The translations under genes and the position numbers were made by a program. This document shows, piece by piece, positions 1-5,346 of a stretch of 9,586 bases of DNA; within the stretch, counting starts at the first letter, position 1; every line of letters starts with the position of its first letter. Source of the DNA: Brevundimonas sp. UBA7534 (GTDB lineage: Bacteria > Pseudomonadota > Alphaproteobacteria > Caulobacterales > Caulobacteraceae); NCBI RefSeq assembly GCF_002479325.1, contig NZ_DLMO01000157.1:1-9586 (forward strand), read 5' to 3'. Under the pieces are notes generated by a model. That model did not search any database. It had not been told where the DNA came from and saw only the letters and a list, made by a program, of their open reading frames with translations.

Positions 1-26
1 TCGAGCCCAAGGCGCGGGTTTACTAA
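1..26 (+). CDS. sdhA: Succinate dehydrogenase flavoprotein subunit, C-terminal end only (partial)
   Basis: The first bases read in frame 3 as EPKARVY followed by TAA at 24-26. SdhA proteins characteristically end in a short PPK-x-R-x-Y tail (E. coli SdhA ends PPKIRTY), and the gene directly before sdhB is normally sdhA, so this is taken as the last seven codons of the FAD-binding subunit. The rest lies outside the window. The stop is one base from the sdhB ATG, which suggests translational coupling. The fragment is too short for certainty on its own; the call rests on the match of the tail plus synteny. Confidence 0.75.
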
Positions 27-27
27 T

Positions 28-825
28 ATGGTCCAGCTCACTCTCCCCAAGGGCTCCAAGCCGACGACCGGCAAGGTCTTCAAGGCCGCGCCCGGCTCCA
101 AGGACGTCAAGACCTACAAGGTCTATCGCTACGACCCCGAGGTCGACGCCGATCCGCGCTGGGACACCTACGAGGTGCCCGCCGGCGATCACGGCCCGAT
201 GCTGCTGGACGCCCTGATCCACATCAAGAACACCATCGACCCGACCCTGTCGTTCCGGCGGTCGTGCCGCGAGGGCATCTGCGGCTCCTGCTCGATGAAC
301 ATCGACGGGCGCAACACCCTGGCCTGCACCAAGGGCTGGGACGAGTGCCAGTCGTCCAACATCACCATCGCCCCCCTGCCCCACCAACCGGTGGTCAAGG
401 ACCTGGTGACGGACCTGTCGCTGTTCTACGCCCAGTACGATTCCATCCAGCCCTATCTCCAGTCCGACGAGCCGGACCCGGAGAAGGAGCGTCTCCAGTC
501 GCCCGCCGACCGCGAGAAGCTGGACGGCCTGTACGAATGCATCCTGTGCGCCTGCTGCTCGACCTCCTGCCCCAGCTACTGGTGGAACCAGGAAGAGTAT
601 CTGGGCCCGGCCGCCCTGCTGCAGTCCTATCGCTGGATTTCCGACAGCCGCGACGACGCCACGCAGAAGCGCCTGGACGACCTGGAAGACCCGTTCAAGC
701 TCTATCGCTGCCACACGATCATGAACTGCGCGCAGGTCTGCCCCAAGGGGCTGAACCCGGCCAAGGCCATCGCCGAGACCAAGAAGCTGATGATCGCCCC
801 CGGCCGCAAGAAGCAGGCGGCGTAA
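28..825 (+). CDS. sdhB: Succinate dehydrogenase iron-sulfur subunit
   Basis: This is the iron-sulfur subunit of respiratory complex II. It carries electrons from the FAD of SdhA to ubiquinone at the membrane anchor, linking the TCA cycle to respiration. At 265 aa it has normal alphaproteobacterial length. The N-terminal plant-type ferredoxin domain holds the [2Fe-2S] ligands C80, C85, C88 and C100 (RRSCREGICGSC). The C-terminal domain holds the classical CxxCxxCxxxC run at C171, C174, C177 and C181 and the second set C228, C234 and C238, giving the [4Fe-4S] and [3Fe-4S] centres. All eleven ligands are present. The ATG lies one base after the sdhA stop with only a weak GGG upstream, so initiation is probably coupled to sdhA translation. 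sdhC and sdhD are not in the window and would be expected upstream of sdhA. Confidence 0.98.
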   Translation: MVQLTLPKGSKPTTGKVFKAAPGSKDVKTYKVYRYDPEVDADPRWDTYEVPAGDHGPMLLDALIHIKNTIDPTLSFRRSCREGICGSCSMNIDGRNTLACTKGWDECQSSNITIAPLPHQPVVKDLVTDLSLFYAQYDSIQPYLQSDEPDPEKERLQSPADREKLDGLYECILCACCSTSCPSYWWNQEEYLGPAALLQSYRWISDSRDDATQKRLDDLEDPFKLYRCHTIMNCAQVCPKGLNPAKAIAETKKLMIAPGRKKQAA

Positions 826-834
826 GGATTCGGC

Positions 835-856
835 CGGCGGAGGCTTGCCTCCGCCG
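835..856 (+). repeat. GC-rich hairpin between sdhB and the ferredoxin gene
   Basis: A perfect 9-bp inverted repeat, CGGCGGAGG (835-843) and CCTCCGCCG (848-856), encloses CTTG. G(CUUG)C is a known stable RNA tetraloop. It begins nine bases after the sdhB stop and lies about 22 bases before the ferredoxin ATG. No T-run follows, so it is not a standard intrinsic terminator. It may protect the 3' end of the sdh transcript or partly attenuate read-through into the ferredoxin gene. The structure is seen; the role is inferred. Confidence 0.6.
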
Positions 857-878
857 CGCCCTGGTCTAAGAGCGGCCC

Positions 879-1199
879 ATGCCCAAGATCACCTACATCG
901 AGCATGACGGGACCGAGCACGTCGTCGACGTGAAGCCGGGCCTTTCGGTCATGGAAGGCGCGATCCGCAACAATGTGCCGGGCATCGACGCCGACTGCGG
1001 CGGCGCCTGCGCCTGCGCCACCTGCCACGTCTATGTCGACGAGGCCTGGCGCGAAGCCACGGGGTCGCCCAGCGCCATGGAGGAATCCATGCTGGACTTC
1101 GCCGAGGAGGTGGAGCCGAACTCGCGCCTGTCCTGCCAGATCCGCGTCTCCGACGCCCTGGACGGCCTGATCGTGCGCCTGCCCGAAAACCAGCATTGA
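879..1199 (+). CDS. [2Fe-2S] ferredoxin, adrenodoxin/putidaredoxin type
   Basis: A small soluble electron carrier of 106 aa, the usual length. The cluster ligands follow the adrenodoxin pattern C-x5-C-x2-C plus a distal cysteine: C40, C46, C49 and C86. C44 is an additional cysteine inside the loop (CGGACACATC). Around them are the family's typical segments: a GLSVMEGAIRNNVPGI helix, the acidic MLDFAEEVEPNSRLSCQI region that in relatives contacts the redox partner, and a short C-terminal VRLPENQ tail. Relatives in alphaproteobacteria such as Rhodobacter ferredoxin VI may serve cytochromes P450 or iron-sulfur cluster assembly, but no reductase, P450 or isc/suf gene is in the window, so the partner is unknown. 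It follows sdhB by 53 bases on the same strand and may be read through from it. The ribosome-binding site is weak (AGAGCGG). Confidence 0.93.
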   Translation: MPKITYIEHDGTEHVVDVKPGLSVMEGAIRNNVPGIDADCGGACACATCHVYVDEAWREATGSPSAMEESMLDFAEEVEPNSRLSCQIRVSDALDGLIVRLPENQH

Positions 1200-1210
1200 C
1201 GTGACGCGCG

Positions 1211-1231
1211 GCGCCATCCCGCGGCTGGCGC
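1211..1231 (+). repeat. Small inverted repeat between the ferredoxin and PilZ genes
   Basis: GCGCCA (1211-1216) and TGGCGC (1226-1231) are perfect complements around a 9-nt loop, just after the ferredoxin stop. No T-run follows. It could be a weak stem-loop at the 3' end of the ferredoxin message or chance in GC-rich DNA. Confidence 0.3.
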
Positions 1232-1243
1232 GTTGAGGGCCTC

Positions 1244-1600
1244 GTGAGCTTGTTCGGTTCGAAATTCGGTCGGGCGCCCGACCCGGCCGACCGCCGCCAG
1301 GAGCCCCGCCGGGCCGCCAATGCGCGTGGCGTGGTCGTCGCCTCGACGGTGGAGACCGCCTGCCTGATCGTCGACCAGTCCGCGGCCGGCTTTCGACTGC
1401 GGCTGGACCGCAGCGCCGCCCTGCCGCGCGAGGTCGTGGTGATCGAGGTGGCCGAAGGCCTGGCCTATCCGGGCGTCGTCGTCTGGCAGAAGGGCCAGAA
1501 GGCCGGAATCAAACAGGCCGGCCCGACCTCGCTGAGAGGTCTGGTGCCGGCCCGGATGACCGCCGCGCGCGAAGCCTGGCTCCGCGCGGGCGGCCGTTAG
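1244..1600 (+). CDS. Single-domain PilZ protein (probable c-di-GMP receptor)
   Basis: A cytoplasmic protein of 118 aa with the two PilZ signatures: an RxxxR element at R18-Q-E-P-R22 (with R23 next to it) and D44-Q-S46-A-A-G49, followed by beta-strand-like stretches to about residue 88. In PilZ proteins these residues bind cyclic di-GMP, so c-di-GMP binding is predicted from motifs; the downstream target is unknown because there is no attached output domain. The first 15 residues and the last 20 or so are outside the core. The start is the GTG at 1244, chosen because GAGGG lies four bases upstream; a TTG at 1250 is an alternative. It is 44 bases after the ferredoxin gene on the same strand and ends only 11 bases from the convergent hsp20 stop, with no terminator visible between them. 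Confidence 0.8.
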   Translation: MSLFGSKFGRAPDPADRRQEPRRAANARGVVVASTVETACLIVDQSAAGFRLRLDRSAALPREVVVIEVAEGLAYPGVVVWQKGQKAGIKQAGPTSLRGLVPARMTAAREAWLRAGGR

Positions 1601-1611
1601 GGTTTACCCGA

Positions 1612-2085
1612 TCAGGCGGCCTTCTTGTCGGCCTTGACCTTGCCCTCGATCAAGGGCGTTCCCGCGCCGATCTCGATACGGCGGGGCTTCAGCGCCTCGG
1701 GCAGTTCCCGCTTCAGCGCGATCGACAGCAGGCCGTTGACCAGGTTCGCCTCGGTCACGACCACATAGTCGGCCAGCTGGAACCGGCGCTCGAAGTCGCG
1801 CTCGGCCAGGCCGCGGTGCAGATAGGTCTTCTGCGTCGCGTCGTCGTTGGCGGTCTTGCGGCCGGTGACGGTGAGCAGGTTCTCCTTCACCTCGATGTTC
1901 AGCTCGTCGGGCGTGAAGCCGGCGACGGCGATCTCGATGCGATAGGCGTTCTCGCCCGTGGTCTCGATGTTGTAGGGCGGATAGCCCGTGTCCTGGCTGG
2001 TGCGCGCGGCGCTTTCCAGCAGATTGGCCAGACGGTCGAAGCCGACGGCCGAACGGTACAGCGGGGTGAAATCATAGGTACGCAT
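1612..2085 (-). CDS. Small heat-shock protein, Hsp20/IbpA family
   Basis: An ATP-independent holdase chaperone that binds unfolding proteins and forms oligomers in the cytoplasm. The 157-aa product begins MRTYDFTPLYRSAVGFDRL, the typical class A alphaproteobacterial N-terminus. The alpha-crystallin domain covers about residues 36-128, beginning YPPYNIETTGENAYRIEIAVAGF and including GLAERDFERRFQLAD and the NGLLSIAL strand. The LPEALKPRRIEI tail contains the I-x-I motif (I137-E-I139) that docks onto neighbouring subunits; a lysine-rich end follows. The ATG at 2085 is preferred over an in-frame ATG eight codons upstream (2109) or one at 2091: AGGAGG at 2092-2097 lies six bases before 2085, whereas it directly abuts the 2091 ATG. 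A sigma-32-like promoter and a structured leader precede the gene, so control by heat at both transcription and translation is likely. Confidence 0.95.
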   Translation of the reverse strand: MRTYDFTPLYRSAVGFDRLANLLESAARTSQDTGYPPYNIETTGENAYRIEIAVAGFTPDELNIEVKENLLTVTGRKTANDDATQKTYLHRGLAERDFERRFQLADYVVVTEANLVNGLLSIALKRELPEALKPRRIEIGAGTPLIEGKVKADKKAA

Positions 2086-2215
2086 CAGCATCCTCCTGAG
2101 GATCAGCAAGGTTGAGCCGCCCGGCGGTTTGGCCCGGACGGATGGGGATCAGTCCTGCCGGCCCGAAATCGGCCCCGGCGGGTCTGGAGAACCCGGGATC
2201 GGCGTTCTCGAACGC
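2086..2215 (-). promoter_or_regulatory. ROSE-like RNA thermometer in the hsp20 leader
   Basis: Read on the minus strand, this leader can form consecutive hairpins: GCGTT/AACGC (2215-2211 with 2206-2202), CGGGT/ACCCG (2195-2191 with 2183-2179), CCGTCCGG/CCGGGCGG with one G-U pair (2141-2134 with 2124-2117), and a final one at the ribosome-binding site. There CUUGCU (2110-2105) faces AGGAGG (2097-2092) over a 7-nt loop, pairing through a central G-G mismatch. ROSE elements of alphaproteobacterial small heat-shock genes carry a conserved U(U/C)GCU box that pairs with the Shine-Dalgarno AGGA through such a G-G pair, and usually have several upstream hairpins. An alternative fold, AUCCU/AGGAU (2103-2099 with 2094-2090), also covers half the Shine-Dalgarno sequence. 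Translation would be low when cold and rise as the last hairpin melts. Motif and position are seen; function is inferred. Confidence 0.68.
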
Positions 2216-2217
2216 TC

Positions 2218-2245
2218 AGATGGGATGCGCCCTTGGCCCGTCAAG
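2218..2245 (-). promoter_or_regulatory. Sigma-32 (RpoH)-like promoter of hsp20
   Basis: On the minus strand CTTGAC (2245-2240) and TCCCATCT (2225-2218) are separated by 14 bases. This fits the heat-shock sigma factor consensus CTTGAA, 13-15 bases, CCCCATnT closely. Transcription would start near 2212, which places the first base of the message at the start of the first leader hairpin and gives a leader of about 125 nt. No CIRCE-type repeat is visible nearby. Confidence 0.6.
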
Positions 2246-2284
2246 ACGTCCGCGCGTCAATTCGTCCGGGCGGGCCAGACGGAC

Positions 2285-2312
2285 TTGGTCGCCGCTCCCG
2301 GACTGCTATGGA
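2285..2312 (+). promoter_or_regulatory. Possible promoter of the exported methyltransferase-like gene
   Basis: TTGGTC (2285-2290) and TATGGA (2307-2312) are 16 bases apart, a modest sigma-70-type match located 25 bases before the ATG at 2337. The region 2246-2336 lies between the divergent hsp20 promoter and this gene, so a promoter is expected here, but the match is imperfect. Confidence 0.3.
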
Positions 2313-2336
2313 GGAAGGAAATCTCGGGAGGATTCC

Positions 2337-3119
2337 ATGCGTCACGCCCTTCTCGCCGCCGCGTTCGCGGTCTGCGCCGCCCCCGTCGCGGCTCTCGCGC
2401 AGCCGACCCCGGCGCTGCCGCGTTCGGCCCTGTCGACGACGATCCCCGAACCGCAGGAGGACGCAGCCCTTCAGGCGGCCGTCGCCTCGACCACACGGCC
2501 CGAGGCCGACCGCGCGCGCGACCCGTGGCGTCACCCCTATGAGGCCCTGACCTTCTGGGGCCTGGCGCCGGGCATGACGGTGGTCGAGATCGAGCCCGGC
2601 GGCGCCAGCTGGTGGCGCCATATCCTGGAGCCCTACGCCGCCGCCACGGGCGGGCGCTATGTGCCGGTCAACCGGCCGCTGGAGAGCATGGGGGTCGAGC
2701 CGGGGACCGCCGACTTCATCCTGGTGGCGCGCGCCTTCCACAACTGGTCACGCGGCGGCCGCACCGAGCCCTATCTGGCCGCCTTCTTCCAGGCGCTGAA
2801 GCCCGGCGGCGTCCTGGCGGTGGAACAGCATCGCAGCGTCGACGGCCTGAACGTCGTCGACGTGGCCCCGACCGGCTACGTCCCGGAAAGCTACGTCATC
2901 AAGGCCGCCCAGGACGCCGGCTTCGTGCTGGAGGCCCGCAGCGAGCTGAACGCCAATCCCGCCGACGACCGCGACCACCCCTTCGGCGTCTGGACCCTGC
3001 CGCCGGTTCGTCGGTCCTCGGACGATCAGGGCCGGACCCTGACGCCCGACGAACGCGCCGCCTTCGACGCCATAGGCGAGAGCGACCGCATGACCCTGAG
3101 ATTCCGCAAGCCGGAATAG
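2337..3119 (+). CDS. Exported class I methyltransferase-fold protein (COG4798-like), first of two paralogues
   Basis: A 260-aa protein with a Sec signal peptide: a basic start, a hydrophobic stretch to about residue 20 and a likely cut after ALA-21 in AALAQ. The mature part resembles the 'predicted methyltransferase' family COG4798: RDPWRHPYEALTFWGLAPG (61-79), a motif-I-like VVEIEPGGA (82-90), the helix SWWRHILEPY, ADFILVARAFHNW (125-137), ALKPGGVLAVEQHR (153-166), DHPFGVWTLPP (213-223) and the end IGESDRMTLRFRKP. The substrate is unknown. S-adenosylmethionine is not normally available outside the cytoplasm, so true methyltransferase activity is doubtful. Compared with its neighbour at 3239 it lacks about 35 residues between the motif-I helix and the ADF/ADM strand. 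The ATG at 2337 has GGAGG five bases upstream; an in-frame extension to 2112 would run back through the hsp20 regulatory region and lose the signal peptide, so it is rejected. Confidence 0.8.
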   Translation: MRHALLAAAFAVCAAPVAALAQPTPALPRSALSTTIPEPQEDAALQAAVASTTRPEADRARDPWRHPYEALTFWGLAPGMTVVEIEPGGASWWRHILEPYAAATGGRYVPVNRPLESMGVEPGTADFILVARAFHNWSRGGRTEPYLAAFFQALKPGGVLAVEQHRSVDGLNVVDVAPTGYVPESYVIKAAQDAGFVLEARSELNANPADDRDHPFGVWTLPPVRRSSDDQGRTLTPDERAAFDAIGESDRMTLRFRKPE

Positions 3120-3135
3120 TCCGCAAGGGCGGGCC

Positions 3136-3153
3136 CCGGGGCTTTGACCCCGG
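3136..3153 (+). repeat. Inverted repeat between the two methyltransferase-like genes
   Basis: CCGGGG (3136-3141) and CCCCGG (3148-3153) flank a 6-nt loop in the 119-bp gap. There is no T-run, so it is at most a processing or attenuation stem. A poor promoter-like pair (TTGACC at 3144-3149 and TAAGCC at 3167-3172, 17 bases apart) overlaps it. Whether the second gene has its own promoter is open. Confidence 0.3.
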
Positions 3154-3238
3154 CGTCGAACCTGAGTAAGCCCGTGATCGCCCCGTCACCGCCGAACGCG
3201 GTCGGGCGCCGGGGGACGACGCTCCGCAGGGATGTTTG

Positions 3239-4165
3239 ATGGCCGATTTTGCAGCGAACCAGGACCGCGTGTCGCGCCGGACGTTGCTGGCGGGCGCGAC
3301 CGGACTGACGCTGGCGGGCCTGGGTTCCGCGCTGTCGGGCTGCGGCCGCAAGGAGGAAACGACGGCCGCGGCGCCCGCCGGGCCGCAGGGTCCGCCAGAG
3401 GGATCGCTGGAATGGGCCGTCGCCGGCGCCTGGCGCCCCCCGCAGGACAAGGCCCGTGACGCCTTCCGCCACCCGATGGAGACGCTGCGCTTCTTCGGCC
3501 TGCAGCCGCGCATGACGGTGATCGAGTTCTGGCCGGGCAGCGGCTGGTACACCGAAATCCTGGCCCCTTATCTGGCCAAGGGCGCGGGCGCCTATGTCGC
3601 GGCCCTGTTCCCCGAAGGCCCGACGGCCGATCCGGCCCAGGCGGCGCTGAACGCCGCCTTCAGGGCCCGGTTCTCGTCTGATCGCCGCCTTTACGGCGAA
3701 CCGCAGTTCTCGACCTTCGGCGCGACCAGCGGGCCCGTGGCCGCCGCGGGAACGGCGGACATGGCGCTGTTCATGCGCACCCTGCACGGCTGGATGGCGG
3801 CCGGCATCGCGGAGAAGGCCTTCGCCGACGCCTACGCCGCGTTGAAGCCCGGCGGCGTGCTGGGCGTCGAACAGCACCGGCTCGGCCCTGAAGAGGATCA
3901 GGACCCGGTCGCGGCGAACGGATACGTCCAGGAAGCGTTCGTCCGGCAGCTGGCCGCCGAGGCCGGCTTCGTCTTCGTCGCCGCCTCAGAGGTCAACGCC
4001 AACGACAAGGACACCAAGGACCATCCTTTCGGCGTCGACACCCTGCCGCCCATGCGGCTGACCGCCCCGCGCGGAGAGCCCGCCGACCCCGCCTTCGACC
4101 GCGCGCCGTATGAAGAGATCGGCGAGAGCGACCGCATGACTTTGAAATTCAGGAAGCCCGTGTGA
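3239..4165 (+). CDS. Tat-exported lipoprotein with class I methyltransferase fold (COG4798-like), second paralogue
   Basis: The 308-aa product starts with a twin-arginine signal, SRRTLLAGATGLTLAGLG (R13-R14), ending in a lipobox, L32-S-G-C35, so it is predicted to leave the cell folded via Tat and to be lipidated at C35. A Pro/Ala linker follows. The domain then reads ARDAFRHPMETLRFFGLQP (72-90), motif I VIEFWPGSGWYTEILAPY (94-111), TADMALFMRTLHGW (172-185), ALKPGGVLGVEQHR (201-214), NANDKDTKDHPFGVDTLPP and IGESDRMTLKFRKP at the end. It is clearly a tandem paralogue of the gene at 2337, with a more standard motif I and the central segment the other lacks. Its substrate is unknown. The ATG at 3239 has AGGG seven bases upstream; a TTG at 3236 is a weaker choice and an ATG at 3232 is out of frame. 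Its stop overlaps the next gene's start. Confidence 0.83.
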   Translation: MADFAANQDRVSRRTLLAGATGLTLAGLGSALSGCGRKEETTAAAPAGPQGPPEGSLEWAVAGAWRPPQDKARDAFRHPMETLRFFGLQPRMTVIEFWPGSGWYTEILAPYLAKGAGAYVAALFPEGPTADPAQAALNAAFRARFSSDRRLYGEPQFSTFGATSGPVAAAGTADMALFMRTLHGWMAAGIAEKAFADAYAALKPGGVLGVEQHRLGPEEDQDPVAANGYVQEAFVRQLAAEAGFVFVAASEVNANDKDTKDHPFGVDTLPPMRLTAPRGEPADPAFDRAPYEEIGESDRMTLKFRKPV

Positions 4166-5163
4166 ACCGCGCCCAAGCCTTCGCCGCCCATGCCCCGCTG
4201 ATGGGCGTGCCCGGCGCCGCCCCGCCGCCCGGCGGAGAAGGCGACTGGTTCCGGGGCGCGGGCGGCATGCGCCTGCGCGCGGCGCTGTGGACGCCGTCGC
4301 CGATGGTGGCCAAGACCCCGCGCGGCACCGTGGTGCTCAGCGCCGGCCGCACCGAGCCGATCGAGAAATACTATGAATTCATCGGCAATCTGCTGGCGCG
4401 CGGCTGGTGCGTCCTGGCCCACGACTGGCGCGGCCAGGGGCTGTCGGCCCGCCTGCTGCCCGACCGGCTGAAGGGACACGCCCGCGCGGTCGAGGAGTTC
4501 CTGGACGACTATGGCCGCCTGCTGGAAACCTATCAGGCGCGGATGCCCAAGCCCTGGATCATGGTCGGCCATTCGATGGGCGCCTGCCTGAACCTGCTGA
4601 CGCTTGAGGCCGGCGAGGACCGTTTCGCCGCCGCCCTGCTGTCCAGCCCCATGCTGCGGGTCAAGACGGGCAAGCGCTCGATGTGGTCGGTCAAGCTGGC
4701 GCTGCGCTGGAACATCCGTCACGGCAAGGCCGGCGACTATGTGCTGGACGACGTCGACGACCCGTTCGACCACGACTTCGAGGGCAACAGCCTGACCTCG
4801 GACGCGGCCCGCTACGACCTGTGGCGCCAGCAGTTGTTCGCCTGCCCGCACCTGGCCGTCGGCGCCCCCACCTACGGCTGGCTGGCCTTCGCCATCGACG
4901 CCGGCGAACGGGCGCTGAAGCCCAAGGCCCTGAAGGCGGTGAAGATCCCCGTCACCGTGGTCCAGGCCGACCGCGACGAGTTGGTCTGGAAACAGACCAG
5001 CCGCTGGGCCGCCAAGCGGCTGGAGCGCGGCCGCTACGTCGAAATCCCTGGCGCGCGCCACGAGATCATCATGGAGGCGGACGAGATGCGCGGGATATTC
5101 CTGCAGGAATTCGACGCCCTGGCCGACACGGCGGCCCCGATGCTGGAGACGACGGGCGCCTGA
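4162..5163 (+). CDS. Alpha/beta hydrolase, PldB/monoacylglycerol-lipase type
   Basis: A 333-aa serine hydrolase of the lysophospholipase L2/monoglyceride lipase group (COG2267). It shows GTVVLSAGRTEPIEKYYEF (55-73), the HDWRGQGLS strand-turn (88-96) typical of the family, the nucleophile elbow G136-H-S138-M-G, an acidic residue in ADRDELV (most likely D272) and the catalytic H300 in GARHEIIME, so the Ser-Asp-His triad is complete. The likely substrates are lysophospholipids or other acyl esters; the exact one cannot be read from sequence. There is no signal peptide, so it is probably cytoplasmic or membrane-peripheral. The GTG start at 4162 overlaps the previous gene's stop by four bases (GTGA), with AGGA seven bases upstream inside that gene. 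This indicates translational coupling with the Tat lipoprotein. Confidence 0.9.
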   Translation: MNRAQAFAAHAPLMGVPGAAPPPGGEGDWFRGAGGMRLRAALWTPSPMVAKTPRGTVVLSAGRTEPIEKYYEFIGNLLARGWCVLAHDWRGQGLSARLLPDRLKGHARAVEEFLDDYGRLLETYQARMPKPWIMVGHSMGACLNLLTLEAGEDRFAAALLSSPMLRVKTGKRSMWSVKLALRWNIRHGKAGDYVLDDVDDPFDHDFEGNSLTSDAARYDLWRQQLFACPHLAVGAPTYGWLAFAIDAGERALKPKALKAVKIPVTVVQADRDELVWKQTSRWAAKRLERGRYVEIPGARHEIIMEADEMRGIFLQEFDALADTAAPMLETTGA

Positions 5164-5346
5164 TACGGCGTCCTGCGCGCCTATTTCGGCGACGACACCG
5201 CTGGAAGATCAATCGCTTAGCGCCCGCCCCCGGCCTTCGACCGAACAGGGTCCGAACACCGTCTATAATGCGCGGCTCGATCCTTCCCTGCGGAGAGGCC
5301 GCGCAATTTCAGACTATTCACACCATTCAGACGGTGTTTTTCGCCG
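5164..5346. other. Gene-free spacer between the hydrolase and hisN
   Basis: These 183 bases hold no convincing gene. Visible elements are a direct repeat CCGAACA (5241-5247 and 5252-5258, 11-base period), a perfect TATAAT at 5264-5269, an inverted repeat GCGCGGC/GCCGCGC (5270-5276 and 5298-5304) and a weak terminator at 5320-5341. The order suggests a possible short plus-strand transcript, but no -35 element is found at the right distance. Confidence 0.4.
5320..5341 (+). terminator. Weak intrinsic terminator downstream of the hydrolase operon
   Basis: ACACC (5320-5324) and GGTGT (5333-5337) form a 5-bp stem with an 8-nt loop, followed by TTTT (5338-5341). It would end plus-strand transcripts shortly before the convergent hisN stop at 5347. 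The stem is short and A/T-containing, so efficiency may be low. On the minus strand no T-run follows it. Confidence 0.45.

Noticed and set aside
2239..2260. Repeated TTGACG on the minus strand (2260-2255 and 2244-2239) as housekeeping -35 boxes for hsp20
   Set aside because: No acceptable -10 box lies 16-18 bases downstream of either; the overlapping sigma-32-like pair fits much better.
2112..2336. In-frame N-terminal extension of the first methyltransferase-like protein by 75 residues
   Set aside because: It overlaps the hsp20 promoter and leader, has no family-like sequence, would bury the signal peptide, and the internal ATG at 2337 has a good GGAGG.
3898..5061. Long minus-strand reading frame of 387 codons opposite the methyltransferase-like and hydrolase genes
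   Set aside because: It lies antisense to two well-supported genes, reads as Gly/Ala/Gln/Arg-rich low-complexity sequence and has no domain; such frames are common in high-GC DNA.
5164..5217. Short coding-like reading GVLRAYFGDDTAGRSIA after the hydrolase stop, possibly a gene remnant
   Set aside because: It is only about 17 codons with no start codon or recognisable parent gene, so it cannot be supported as a pseudogene.
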